43,622 nt of DNA from Azospirillum sp. TSO22-1 (GCF_003116015.1 NZ_LGQZ01000100.1:1-43622); one strand, 5' to 3'; counted from the stretch's first letter, positions 23,863-32,468 are shown. The notes: generated by a model from the letters alone, not told the origin. Program-made: numbers and translations.

Positions 23863-24747
23863 ATGACCGACACCGTTGCCCCCCACACCATCGCCAACGA
23901 CCTCGATGCCCTGCACCACCGCGCGCTCACCCTGTCCATCCGCCACCTGGTGGAGCATTGGCAGGACCAGCCCTCGCTGGAGGAGCTGGCCGGCGTGGCG
24001 GGGATCAGCCCGTTCCACTTCCAGCGCCTGTTCACCCGCTGGGTCGGCATCAGCCCGAAGCGCTTCGTGCAGTTCCTGACGCTCGGCCACGCCAAGCGGC
24101 TGCTGGCGGAGAACCACAGCGTGCTCGACACCGCGCTGGACGTCGGGCTGTCCGGCCCGTCGCGGCTGCACGACCTGTTCGTCGCGTGCGAGGCGATGAC
24201 GCCCGGCGAGTACAAGGCCCTGGGCGGCGGGTTGACCATCCGCTGGGGCCTGCACGACTGCCCGTTCGGCACGGCGCTGGTCGCCACCACCGAGCGCGGC
24301 GTCTGCTGGCTGAGCTTCGCCGACGAGCCGGACGGCCGTGACGCCATGGCCGAGTTCACCGCCGAGTGGCCGGCAGCAACGCTGGTCGAGGATCCGGACG
24401 CGACGCGCCCCACGGCCGCCCGCGCCTTCGGCTGGGACGGCGATGGGTCGGAACCGCTGAAGCTGCTGCTGCGCGGCACCAACTTCCAGATCAAGGTGTG
24501 GGAGGCGCTGCTGCGCATCCCCGAGGGGGCGGTGGTGAGCTACGAGGACGTGGCGCGCGCCATCGGCCAGCCGACGGCGATGCGCGCGGTCGGCGCCGCG
24601 GTGGGGCGCAACCCGGTGTGCATCCTGATCCCCTGCCACCGGGTGATCCAGAAGTCCGGCGTCATCCACAACTACCGCTACGGCGTGCCGCGCAAACGGG
24701 CGCTGCTGGCCTGGGAGCAGGCCCGGGTGAGCGGCGAGGCGGCGTGA
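23863..24747 (+). CDS. Ada-like AraC-HTH/O6-methylguanine methyltransferase fusion
   Basis: A 294-residue protein with an AraC-type helix-turn-helix (about 20-120; FQRLFTRWVGISPKRFVQF) fused to an Ogt/AGT suicide methyltransferase (about 125-290). The acceptor Cys258 is in ILIPCHRVIQKSG. The N-terminal zinc-cysteine domain of E. coli Ada, which senses methylphosphotriesters, is absent, so a methylation-triggered transcriptional switch of the Ada type is unlikely. The start MTDTVAP at 23863 fits the family; the 34 residues upstream are unrelated. GGAGCTTG lies upstream. Confidence 0.9.
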   Translation: MTDTVAPHTIANDLDALHHRALTLSIRHLVEHWQDQPSLEELAGVAGISPFHFQRLFTRWVGISPKRFVQFLTLGHAKRLLAENHSVLDTALDVGLSGPSRLHDLFVACEAMTPGEYKALGGGLTIRWGLHDCPFGTALVATTERGVCWLSFADEPDGRDAMAEFTAEWPAATLVEDPDATRPTAARAFGWDGDGSEPLKLLLRGTNFQIKVWEALLRIPEGAVVSYEDVARAIGQPTAMRAVGAAVGRNPVCILIPCHRVIQKSGVIHNYRYGVPRKRALLAWEQARVSGEAA

Positions 24748-24760
24748 CGCGCGGGGCGCG

Positions 24761-25558
24761 TCACAGCCCCAGCACGTCGCGCATCGAGTAGAGCCCCGGC
24801 TGCTTGTCCGCCGCCCACAGCGCCGCACGGATCGCGCCCTTGGCGTAGATCTGCCGGCCGGAGGCCTTGTGGGTCAGCTCGATGCGCTCGCCGTCGCCGG
24901 CGAAGAACACCGTGTGGTCGCCGATCACGTCGCCGCCGCGCAGCGTCGCGAAGCCGATCTCGCCGCGCGGGCGGGCGCCGGTGATGCCGTCGCGGACCTT
25001 CTGCCAGACATTCTCCAGCGCGGTCCCGCGCCCGGCCGCCGCGGCGCGTCCGAGGCCCAGCGCGGTGCCGCTCGGCGCGTCCACCTTGCGGCGGTGGTGC
25101 ATCTCCAGGATGTCGATGTCGAAGTCCTCGCCCAGCGTGTGCGCCACCTGCTCGACCAGCACGAACAGCAGGTTGACGCCGACCGACATGTTGGGCGCCT
25201 GGACGATCGGCGTGTGCGTCGCCGCCGCCGCCACCGCCGCCTGCTGCCCGGCGTTTAGCCCCGTTGTGCCGAGGACGTACGCGGTCTCCCCCTGCGCGGC
25301 GAGCGCGGCGTGGCGCTCGGCGGCCTCGGGCGAGGTGAAGTCGATGACGGCGTCGGCCTCGGCGAACAGCACGGCCGGGTCGTCCACCACAGCCACGCCC
25401 AGCGCCTCGAGCCCGGCGACCTCGCCGATGTCGCGGCCGACGAAGGGGCCGCCCGGACGCTCGGTACCGCCGGCCACCGTGCAGCCCGGCGTCGCGGCGA
25501 TCTCGCGCACCAGCATCTGCCCCATCCGCCCCGCGCACCCCACCACACCGATCTTCAT
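24761..25558 (-). CDS. dapB: 4-hydroxy-tetrahydrodipicolinate reductase
   Basis: Reduces the dihydrodipicolinate precursor with NAD(P)H in lysine and diaminopimelate synthesis. The 265 residues start MKIGVVGCAGRMGQ, the dinucleotide-binding loop, and contain the catalytic EMHHRRKVDAPSGTA block with His154, His155 and Lys158. GGAGG precedes the ATG at 25558. The open frame continues upstream through a palindromic repeat, but that part is not coding. It converges with the Ada-like gene, 13 bp away. Confidence 0.96.
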   Translation of the reverse strand: MKIGVVGCAGRMGQMLVREIAATPGCTVAGGTERPGGPFVGRDIGEVAGLEALGVAVVDDPAVLFAEADAVIDFTSPEAAERHAALAAQGETAYVLGTTGLNAGQQAAVAAAATHTPIVQAPNMSVGVNLLFVLVEQVAHTLGEDFDIDILEMHHRRKVDAPSGTALGLGRAAAAGRGTALENVWQKVRDGITGARPRGEIGFATLRGGDVIGDHTVFFAGDGERIELTHKASGRQIYAKGAIRAALWAADKQPGLYSMRDVLGL

Positions 25559-25612
25559 GACAGCCTCCGTCGTCTCGCAGCCCGCATCCCTAGCACAGCG
25601 AACGGCGCCGCT

Positions 25613-25825
25613 AAACCCTCTCCCGCCCCGGGAGAGGGAGGGGCCCGCTCGGGACGAGCGGGAGGGTGAGGGTACGTTCAAGGATCCTTGATTTTACCCT
25701 CACCCGGCGCCTGCGGCGCCACCACCGGTCGCCCGCAAGTCGGGCGACCGCGCTCCGCCTACGATCGCCTTCGGCGCTCGTTGCCTGCGGCACCGGCTCC
25801 ACGCTCCCGGGGCGGGAGAGGGTTT
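25613..25825. repeat. Palindromic mosaic repeat element, copy 2
   Basis: A 213-bp element with perfect 22-bp terminal inverted repeats (25613-25634 and 25804-25825), each containing CCCTCTCCCGCCCCGGGAG. Inside is a second inverted repeat, GGGTGAGGGTA / TACCCTCACCC, around an AAGGATCCTT core. Positions 25737-25808 match, in reverse orientation, 43550-43622. It fills the gap between dapB and znuA and touches the znuA stop codon, where it may also serve as a terminator. No transposase is present. Confidence 0.85.
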
Positions 25826-26758
25826 TTAACCCCCCAGGCACTCCGTCAAACCCTTGGCCAGGTTGCGCATCAGCGTGAAGTACAGCTCCGGCCCCTCCGG
25901 CAGGGCGGCGCCCTCGGGGTCGAGCACGCCGGTGCGGGCCTGGGTGCCCTCGACCACGGTCTTGACCAGCTTCGGCTCGAACTCAGGCTCGGCGAAGACG
26001 CAGGTGGCGCCCAGCCCCTTCACCCGGTCGCGGATCACCGACAGCCGCTTGGCCGAGGGCGGCCGGTCCGGGTTCACGGTGATCGAGCCGGCGGCGTTCA
26101 GCCCATACCGCTTCTCGAAGTACTGGTAGGCGTCGTGGAACACGACGAAGCGCTTCTCCGCCACCGGCGCCAGCGCCGCCTTCAGCTCGGCGTCCAACGC
26201 GTCCAAACGCTGGCCCAACGCCGCGGCGTTGGCCTTGTACTTCCCGGCGTTGGCCTTGTCGCGCGCCGCCAGCGCCACCGCGGCGATCTCGCCGATCTCC
26301 TTGGCGTTCATCGGGTCGAGCCAGAGGTGCGGGTTCATCTCGCCGTGGTGGCCCTGGTGCTTGCCGTGGTCGTGCACCTTGCCGTGGGCGTGCGCCTCCC
26401 AGGCGCCGCCCTCGCGCGGCTCCAGCACCTGGATGCCAGCGCCGTACATCAGCTCGATCTCCTGCGTCTTCTTCGGCAGGCTGGCGATGGGACGTTCCAG
26501 GAACGACTCGAGCGACTCGCTGACCCAGAAGACGATGTCCGCCTCCTTCAACGCCTTGGCGTCGGAGGGCTTCAGCGCGTAGTCGTGCGGCGAGGCGCCG
26601 CCGCGCACCAGCACGGCGGGCTCCCCCACCCCCTGCATCACCGCCGCCACCAGCGCGTGGATCGGCTTGATCGAGACGACGACCCTCGGGGCCTCCGCGG
26701 CAGCCGGGGCGGCCCAAAGGGCGGAAAAAAGCGCGAAGGATGCGAGCGCGCGGCGCAT
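25826..26758 (-). CDS. znuA: Zinc ABC transporter, periplasmic binding protein
   Basis: High-affinity zinc capture in the periplasm. The 310 residues have a signal peptide (1-22, APAAAEA), then a cluster A-I solute-binding fold. Predicted zinc ligands are His58 (SPHDY), His144 (NPHLW) and His208 (FHDAY). A His-rich loop, EAHAHGKVHDHGKHQGHH, lies at 121-138 between them, as in ZnuA. Cys253 and Cys307 may form the C-terminal disulfide. GGAAAGG precedes the ATG. It is divergent from znuCB with a Zur-like box between. Confidence 0.96.
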   Translation of the reverse strand: MRRALASFALFSALWAAPAAAEAPRVVVSIKPIHALVAAVMQGVGEPAVLVRGGASPHDYALKPSDAKALKEADIVFWVSESLESFLERPIASLPKKTQEIELMYGAGIQVLEPREGGAWEAHAHGKVHDHGKHQGHHGEMNPHLWLDPMNAKEIGEIAAVALAARDKANAGKYKANAAALGQRLDALDAELKAALAPVAEKRFVVFHDAYQYFEKRYGLNAAGSITVNPDRPPSAKRLSVIRDRVKGLGATCVFAEPEFEPKLVKTVVEGTQARTGVLDPEGAALPEGPELYFTLMRNLAKGLTECLGG

Positions 26759-26824
26759 GGCTGACCTTTCCCTGTGGACAGACGGACGGTTTGGGAGCAT
26801 GTACTTCAGGCCACACGATGTGAC

Positions 26825-26837
26825 GTTATAACATAAC
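26825..26837. promoter_or_regulatory. Zur-like operator between znuA and znuC
   Basis: GTTATAACATAAC (arms GTTAT/ATAAC, spacer aac) resembles Zur boxes. It ends one base before the znuC ATG. On the minus strand a perfect TTGACA (26839-26844) lies beside it, so the box would sit inside the znuA promoter. On the plus strand TATAAC (26827-26832) could be a -10 that starts transcription at the znuC ATG. No zur gene is in the window. Confidence 0.65.
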
Positions 26838-27656
26838 ATGTCAACCCACCCGAAGTCGGGACCACTGGTCGAAACGCACGGTCTGACGCTCGTGTTGGGC
26901 GGACGGACGGTGCTGAACCGCATCGATCTCACGGTCAACCCGGGCGAGATCGTCACCCTGATCGGCCCGAACGGCGCCGGCAAGACGACGCTGGTGCGCG
27001 CCGTGCTGGGCCTCGTGAAGCCCACGGCCGGCGTGGTGAAGCGGATGCCGGGCCTGCGCATCGGCTACATGCCGCAGCGCCTGAACATCGACGCCACGCT
27101 GCCGCTGACCGTGCGCCGCTTCCTCGGCCTCTGGCGGCCGGTGGAGAGCACCCGCATGGACCGCGCGCTGGCCGAGGCCGGCGTGGCGCACCTCGCCGGG
27201 TCGCCGGTGCAGTCGATCTCCGGCGGCGAGCTGCAGCGCGTGCTGCTGGCCCGCGCCCTGCTGAGCGAGCCGCACCTGCTGGTGCTCGACGAGCCCGACC
27301 AGGGCGTCGACGTGCACGGCCAGGCCGAGCTGTTCGACCGCATCGCGGATCTCCGCCGCTCGCACGGCTGCGGCGTGCTGCTGGTCAGCCACGACCTGCA
27401 CACGGTGATGGCGCGCACCGACAAGGTGGTGTGCCTGAACGGGCACGTCTGCTGCTCCGGCCATCCCGAGGACGTCAGCCGCCACCCGGAATACCACGCG
27501 CTGTTCGGCCGGCACGCCGACCAGCTCGCCGTCTACCTGCACCACCACGACCACACGCACGCCACCGACGGCCACGTCCTGCCGGGGTCCGACGGCGACT
27601 GCTGCGGCCACGATCATCATCACCACGAACCCGAGGAGGAGCACCGCCATGGATGA
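26838..27656 (+). CDS. znuC: Zinc ABC transporter, ATP-binding protein
   Basis: Energises zinc import. The 272 residues contain Walker A GPNGAGKT at 43-50, the ABC signature SISGGELQ at 126-133 and Walker B LLVLDEP at 147-153. A His/acid-rich tail from about 233 to the end (HHHDHTH, HDHHHHEPEEEHRHG) is typical of ZnuC and may bind zinc. The ATG lies directly at the edge of the Zur-like box with no Shine-Dalgarno sequence, which suggests a leaderless transcript. The stop overlaps znuB by 8 bp. Confidence 0.95.
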   Translation: MSTHPKSGPLVETHGLTLVLGGRTVLNRIDLTVNPGEIVTLIGPNGAGKTTLVRAVLGLVKPTAGVVKRMPGLRIGYMPQRLNIDATLPLTVRRFLGLWRPVESTRMDRALAEAGVAHLAGSPVQSISGGELQRVLLARALLSEPHLLVLDEPDQGVDVHGQAELFDRIADLRRSHGCGVLLVSHDLHTVMARTDKVVCLNGHVCCSGHPEDVSRHPEYHALFGRHADQLAVYLHHHDHTHATDGHVLPGSDGDCCGHDHHHHEPEEEHRHG

Positions 27657-28437
27657 CTTCATCCTCCGCGCCCTGGCCGCCGGCTGCGGCATCGCGGCGC
27701 TGGCCGGGCCGATGGGCTCCTTCGTGGTGTGGCGGCGCATGGCCTATTTCGGCGACACGCTGGCGCACTCGGCGCTGCTCGGCGTGACGCTGGGTTTCCT
27801 GCTGGGGGTCGACCCGACACTGGGGGTGATGGGCGTGTGCGTGGTGCTGGCGCTGGTGCTGGTGGCGTTGCAGCAGCGCCGCGCCCTGGCGTCGGACACG
27901 GTGCTGGGCATCCTGTCGCACTCGGCGCTGTCGCTGGGCCTGGTGGCGGTGGCGTTCCTGGAGACGCTGCGCGTCGACCTGATCGGCTACCTGTTCGGCG
28001 ACATCCTGTCGGTGACGGCCGACGACCTGCTGCGCATCTACGCCGGCGGCGCGCTGGCGCTGGCCTTGCTGGCGCTGCTGTGGCGCCGGCTGCTGGCGGT
28101 GACGGTGGACGAGGACTTGGCGCGGGTCGAGGGCCTGCCGGTGACGGCGCTGCGCCTCGCCTTCATGCTGCTGATCGCGCTGGTGATCGCGGTGGCGATG
28201 AAGATCGTCGGCATCCTGCTGATCACCTCGCTGCTGATCATCCCCGCGGCGGCGGCGCGCCGCTTCTCCCGGACGCCGGAGCAGATGGCGGCATTGGCCG
28301 CCGTCTTCGGCATGGCGGCGGTGGCGGCGGGCGTCCTGTCCTCGCTGCGCTGGGACCTGCCGGGCGGCCCCAGCGTGGTGGTCGCGGCGTTCGTGCTGTT
28401 CCTGGCCAGCAACCTGGTGCCGGTGCGCAGAGGCTGA
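27649..28437 (+). CDS. znuB: Zinc ABC transporter, permease
   Basis: Inner-membrane permease of the zinc importer. The 262 residues form about eight hydrophobic segments; AYFGDTLAHSALLGVTLGF near 33-51 and the segment LLIITSLLIIPAAAARRFSR (GILLITSLLIIPAAAARRF) near 185-205 are family landmarks. It starts inside the znuC C-terminus (8-bp overlap), giving a strict znuCB pair. Confidence 0.95.
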   Translation: MDDFILRALAAGCGIAALAGPMGSFVVWRRMAYFGDTLAHSALLGVTLGFLLGVDPTLGVMGVCVVLALVLVALQQRRALASDTVLGILSHSALSLGLVAVAFLETLRVDLIGYLFGDILSVTADDLLRIYAGGALALALLALLWRRLLAVTVDEDLARVEGLPVTALRLAFMLLIALVIAVAMKIVGILLITSLLIIPAAAARRFSRTPEQMAALAAVFGMAAVAAGVLSSLRWDLPGGPSVVVAAFVLFLASNLVPVRRG

Positions 28438-28454
28438 ATTCCTAGGTCCCCGCC

Positions 28455-28483
28455 TTGCCCCCGCCCAAACCGCACCGTATGTT
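28455..28483 (+). promoter_or_regulatory. Candidate promoter of the lut operon
   Basis: TTGCCC (28455-28460) and TATGTT (28478-28483) are separated by 17 bp, 30 bp before the lutA ATG; AGGGAAGGGA provides a ribosome site. Confidence 0.45.
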
Positions 28484-28512
28484 GGCAGGATCAGGGAAGG
28501 GACAATTCCGAA

Positions 28513-29289
28513 ATGGCCGAACCGCGCCGCGGGCCCCGCGTCGGGCTCTTCGTCACCTGTCTGGTCGATCTGTTCCGGCCGACTGTCGGCTTCGCCGCGG
28601 TGAAGCTGCTGGAGGACGCCGGCTGCACCGTCGAGGTGCCGCGCGACCAGACCTGCTGCGGCCAGCCCGCCTACAACGCCGGCGACCGCGCCACCGCCCA
28701 GGACCTCGCCCGCCGCACCATCGCCGCGTTCGAGGGGTTCGACCACGTGGTGGTGCCCTCCGGCTCCTGCGCCGGCATGATCCGAAAGCACTACCCGGCG
28801 CTGCTCGCCGACGATCCCGCCTGGGCGCCCCGGGCGCAGCACGTGGCGGCGCGCACCCATGAACTCGTGTCCTTCCTGGTGGACGTGCTGGGCGTGACGT
28901 GGGTCGACGCGCGCTACGACGACACCATCACCTACCACGACAGCTGCTCCGGCCTGCGCGAGCTGGGCGTCAAGGCGCAGCCCCGCCGGCTGCTCGCCTC
29001 CGTCCGCGGCGTGAAGTTCACGGAGCTGCCCGACGCCGAGGTGTGCTGCGGCTTCGGCGGCACCTTCTGCGTCAAGTACCCGGACATCTCCAACCGCATG
29101 GTCGAAGACAAGGCGGCGAACGTCGCCTCGACCGGCGCCGGCACGCTGCTGGCCGGCGACGTCGGCTGCCTGCTGAACATCGCCGGCAAGCTGAAGCGCC
29201 AGGGCTCGCCCGTGAAGGTCCGCCACGTCGCCGAGGTGCTGTCCGGGCTGGCCGACGAGACGCCGCCCATCGGCGACGCCGCGCGCTGA
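28513..29289 (+). CDS. lutA: Lactate utilization protein A (Fe-S oxidoreductase subunit)
   Basis: Subunit of the LutABC (LldEFG) L-lactate dehydrogenase complex. The 258 residues have two CCG-type domains: DQTCCGQPAYNAG near 52-64 and EVCCGFGGTFCVKYPDIS near 180-197, with SGSCAGMI and DSCSGLRELG supplying further cysteines. These motifs bind the 4Fe-4S cluster. First gene of lutA-lutB-lutC-smr-xre; lutB starts 11 bp downstream. No lactate permease is seen nearby. Confidence 0.93.
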   Translation: MAEPRRGPRVGLFVTCLVDLFRPTVGFAAVKLLEDAGCTVEVPRDQTCCGQPAYNAGDRATAQDLARRTIAAFEGFDHVVVPSGSCAGMIRKHYPALLADDPAWAPRAQHVAARTHELVSFLVDVLGVTWVDARYDDTITYHDSCSGLRELGVKAQPRRLLASVRGVKFTELPDAEVCCGFGGTFCVKYPDISNRMVEDKAANVASTGAGTLLAGDVGCLLNIAGKLKRQGSPVKVRHVAEVLSGLADETPPIGDAAR

Positions 29290-29300
29290 GGGAGACCGCC

Positions 29301-30728
29301 ATGGAATCCACCGCCCACAGCTTCCCCGAGAACGCCCGGCGCGCGCTGCAGGACGACACGCTGCAGTACATGCTGGCCAAGTCGCGCAGCGGCTTCCAGC
29401 TCAGGCGCGCCGCCGCCGCCCAGCGCTTGCCGGAGTTCGAGGCCCTGCGCGACCAGGGCCGCGACCTGAAGAACCACGTCCTCGAACACCTCGACGTCTA
29501 CCTGGAGATGTTCGAGTCCAAGGTCGTGGAGCGCGGCGGCCACGTCCACTGGTGCCGCACGGCGGAGGAGGCCCGCGAGGCCATCCTCGGCATCTGCCAG
29601 AAGGCGGGTGCCAAGACCGTCACCAAGGGCAAGTCGATGATCGCCGAGGAGATCGCGGTCAACGACCACCTGGAGGCGCACGGCCTGATCCCCATCGAGA
29701 CGGATCTCGGCGAGTACATCATCCAGCTGCGCAAGGAGCCGCCCAGCCACATCATCGCCCCGGCCTTCCACGTCTCGAAGGAGCAGGTGGCCGACGCCTT
29801 CCGCGCCGCCCACACCGACCTGCCGCCGGACCGCCCGCTGGAGGAGCCGCGGGAACTCATCACCGAGGCGCGGCTGATGCTGCGCCGCCGCTTCCAGGAG
29901 GCCGACGTCGGCATCACCGGCGCCAACTTCCTGGTGGCCGAGACCGGCTCGACGATCATCGTCACCAACGAGGGCAACGGCGACCTGACGCAGACGCTGC
30001 CCAAGGTGCACGTGGTGATCGCCTCCATCGACAAGGTGGTGCCGACGCTGGAGGACGTGTCGACCCTGCTGCGCCTGCTGGCGCGCTCGGCGACGGGGCA
30101 GGAGTTCTCCGCCTACACCACCTTCTCCACCGGCCCGCGCCGGCCGGGCGACCTGGACGGGCCGGAGGAGTTCCACGTCGTGCTGCTCGACAACGGGCGC
30201 TCGGCGCTGCTCGGCACCGAGTTCCAGGAGGTGCTGCGCTGCATCCGCTGCGGCGCCTGCATGAACCACTGCCCGGTCTACGGCTCTGTCGGCGGGCACG
30301 CCTACGGCTGGGTCTACCCCGGCCCGGTCGGCGCGGTGATCGACCCGGCGCTGATCGGCATCAAGGAGGCCGGGCACCTGCCCAACGCCTCCACCTTCTG
30401 CGGCCGTTGCGAGGCGGTGTGCCCGATGCGCATCCCGCTGCCGAAGATGATGCGGCACTGGCGCGAGAAGGAGTTCGAGGAGAAATTGCAGCCCGCCACC
30501 ATGCGCCAGGGCCTGGGCGTCTGGGGCTGGTTCGCGCGCCGCCCCGGCTTCTACCACGCGGCGGCGAGGATGACCGCGCGAATGCTGCGCCGGGCGTCCG
30601 GCTCCGACGGCAAGCTCGGCTCCCTGCCCCTGCCGATGCTGAGCGGCTGGACCGAGCACCGCGACCTTCCCGCCCCGGAGGGCCGCACCTTCCAAGAACT
30701 CTGGGCCGAACGCCGGGGGAAGAAATGA
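29301..30728 (+). CDS. lutB: Lactate utilization protein B (Fe-S protein)
   Basis: Electron-transfer subunit of LutABC. The 475 residues have an LUD domain (about 70-300; AKTVTKGKSMIAEEI, VGITGANFLVAETGSTIIV shown in part) and a C-terminal ferredoxin-like region with two clusters: CIRCGACMNHCPVYGSVGG near 314 and CGRCEAVCPMRIPLPKM near 367. ATG at 29301 with GGGAGA upstream. The stop overlaps lutC by 4 bp. Confidence 0.95.
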   Translation: MESTAHSFPENARRALQDDTLQYMLAKSRSGFQLRRAAAAQRLPEFEALRDQGRDLKNHVLEHLDVYLEMFESKVVERGGHVHWCRTAEEAREAILGICQKAGAKTVTKGKSMIAEEIAVNDHLEAHGLIPIETDLGEYIIQLRKEPPSHIIAPAFHVSKEQVADAFRAAHTDLPPDRPLEEPRELITEARLMLRRRFQEADVGITGANFLVAETGSTIIVTNEGNGDLTQTLPKVHVVIASIDKVVPTLEDVSTLLRLLARSATGQEFSAYTTFSTGPRRPGDLDGPEEFHVVLLDNGRSALLGTEFQEVLRCIRCGACMNHCPVYGSVGGHAYGWVYPGPVGAVIDPALIGIKEAGHLPNASTFCGRCEAVCPMRIPLPKMMRHWREKEFEEKLQPATMRQGLGVWGWFARRPGFYHAAARMTARMLRRASGSDGKLGSLPLPMLSGWTEHRDLPAPEGRTFQELWAERRGKK

Positions 30729-31405
30729 CCGACTCCCGTTCGCAAATCCTCGGCGGCATCGCCAAATCGCTCGGCCGCATCTCCGGCGACGCCCAGCGCG
30801 CCGCCGCTCGCGAGCGCATCGCGGCGCATGCCCGAAACCTGATCCCGGCGCGCGCCCAGCTCGATCCCGCCGACCAGGTCCGCCTGTTCGAGCAGATGGC
30901 GCTGGAGGTCTCCGCCACCGTTGCCCGCGTGCCGGACCTGGACGCCGTGCCCGACGCCGTCGCCGGGTACCTCGCCGGCCACAATTTGCCGGCCGAGCTG
31001 CGCGCCGCGCCCGACCCCGCGCTCGACGCCATCCCCTGGGACCGCCGCCCGACGCTGACCGTCAGCACGGGCCGCGCCCGCGACGCCGACGCGGTGTCGC
31101 TGACCGGCGCCTTCGCCGGCATCGCCGAGACCGGCACGCTGATGCTCGTTTCGGGGGCGGAACGTCCGACGACGCTGAATTTCCTGCCCGACACCCACAT
31201 CGTCGTTTTGAAAGCGGAACAAATTGTCGGCGGCTATGAGGATGCCTGGGACCGGCTGCGCGCCCAGGCCGGGAGCTTCGAGGGCGGCATGCCGCGCACC
31301 GTCAACATGGTCACCGGCCCGTCGCGCACCGGCGACATCGAGCAGACCATCCAGCTCGGCGCCCACGGGCCGCGCCGGCTGCACATCGTGCTGGTCGAGG
31401 GATGA
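30725..31405 (+). CDS. lutC: Lactate utilization protein C (LUD domain)
   Basis: Third subunit of LutABC, 226 residues. The LUD domain holds VSLTGAFAGIAETGTLMLVS (about 123-142), RPTTLNFLPDTHIVVL and MVTGPSRTGDIEQTIQLGAHGP (TGPSRTGDIE), the standard signature of LutC/LldG. Its start overlaps lutB and its stop overlaps the Smr gene (both ATGA). Confidence 0.94.
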   Translation: MTDSRSQILGGIAKSLGRISGDAQRAAARERIAAHARNLIPARAQLDPADQVRLFEQMALEVSATVARVPDLDAVPDAVAGYLAGHNLPAELRAAPDPALDAIPWDRRPTLTVSTGRARDADAVSLTGAFAGIAETGTLMLVSGAERPTTLNFLPDTHIVVLKAEQIVGGYEDAWDRLRAQAGSFEGGMPRTVNMVTGPSRTGDIEQTIQLGAHGPRRLHIVLVEG

Positions 31406-31998
31406 CACGACGACGACGCATCGTCACGCCGGAGGAGCGCGCGCTATGGGCGACCGTCATGCGCGACGCCACGCCCCTGCCCGGCCGCTCGCTGGCCGAG
31501 GCGATGACCTCCGCGCCCCCGGAACCGGGGCCGGAATCCGCTGCGCCGCCCGCCGACCTCTCCGACACCCCCCTGCCCGCCCGCGGCACACCGTCGTCGC
31601 GCCGCACCTATGTGCACGTCTCGCAGCCGCCGCTGGAACTCGGCCAGCATCCCAACGTCGACGGCCGCACCGCCGACCGGCTGAAGCGCGGCAAGCTGGA
31701 GATCGACGGCCGCATCGACCTGCACGGCATGACCCAGGCCCGCGCCCACACCGCGCTGGCCTCCTTCATCCACCGCGCCTGGAACGAGGGCCGGCGCTGC
31801 ATCCTGGTGATCACCGGCAAGGGCAGCTTCAACGCCGAGGGCGGCGTGCTGAAGCGCGCGGTGCCGCGCTGGCTGGCCGACGCGCCGCTGCGCCCGATGG
31901 TGCTGGCGGTGCAGCCCGCCCAGCCGCGCGACGGCGGCGAGGGCGCGCTGTACGTCTTGATCAAACGCCGCCGGGATCGTAAAGACCCGGTGCGATGA
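31402..31998 (+). CDS. Smr-domain protein
   Basis: A 198-residue protein with a disordered N-terminus and a C-terminal Smr (MutS2-related) domain. The hallmarks are IDLHGM at 105-110 and TGKGS at 138-142. Smr domains are nucleases or nucleic-acid binders; recent work on family members points to cleavage of mRNA on stalled ribosomes, but the role of this stand-alone protein is not known. Overlaps lutC and the following XRE gene by 4 bp each. Confidence 0.9.
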   Translation: MTRRRRIVTPEERALWATVMRDATPLPGRSLAEAMTSAPPEPGPESAAPPADLSDTPLPARGTPSSRRTYVHVSQPPLELGQHPNVDGRTADRLKRGKLEIDGRIDLHGMTQARAHTALASFIHRAWNEGRRCILVITGKGSFNAEGGVLKRAVPRWLADAPLRPMVLAVQPAQPRDGGEGALYVLIKRRRDRKDPVR

Positions 31999-32399
31999 CA
32001 CCGTTCGGCGAACGGGTCCGCGCGCTGCGCGACGCCAAGGGCGTGACGCTGAAGCAGATGGCGACGGACCTGCACATATCCTCGGCCTACCTTTCGGCGC
32101 TGGAGCACGGCAAGCGCGGCCAGCCCTCGCCCCAGCTCGTCCGCCAGATCTGCGCCTATTTCGGCATCATCTGGGACGAGGCGGAGGAGCTGGAGCGCCT
32201 GGCCTCCCTCTCCCACCCGCGCGTCACCGTCGACACCGCCGGCCTCAGCCCCAAGGCCACGGAGTTCGCCAACCGCCTGGCCGAGCGCATCCACGACCTG
32301 AACGACACCACCATCGACGGCCTGCTGGCGATCCTCGAGGCCACGCCGTGCTCCCCCGCCGCGGTGGCGCGGCGCAACCGCGCGGCCCGCAGGCGGTAG
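31995..32399 (+). CDS. XRE-family HTH regulator
   Basis: A 134-residue regulator. The helix-turn-helix lies at about 5-60 (LRDAKGVTLKQMATDLHISS, then AYLSALEHGKRGQPS), followed by a helical C-terminus of unknown role. It ends the lutABC-smr operon with a 4-bp overlap, so it may regulate the operon or be co-produced with Smr. No signal-binding domain is visible. Confidence 0.88.
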   Translation: MTPFGERVRALRDAKGVTLKQMATDLHISSAYLSALEHGKRGQPSPQLVRQICAYFGIIWDEAEELERLASLSHPRVTVDTAGLSPKATEFANRLAERIHDLNDTTIDGLLAILEATPCSPAAVARRNRAARRR

Positions 32400-32468
32400 G
32401 ACACGCCTGCGCCGGGTTGCCGCAGCCGTGTTGCACGAATGTATAGGGTCCATGCGAACCCGTTTGGC

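Noticed and set aside
25559..25681. Upstream extension of dapB by 41 residues
   Set aside because: It is translation of the palindromic repeat; MKIGVVGCAGRMG with GGAGG upstream is the true start.
25613..25825. Insertion sequence
   Set aside because: No transposase reading frame is inside; only terminal inverted repeats and internal palindromes.
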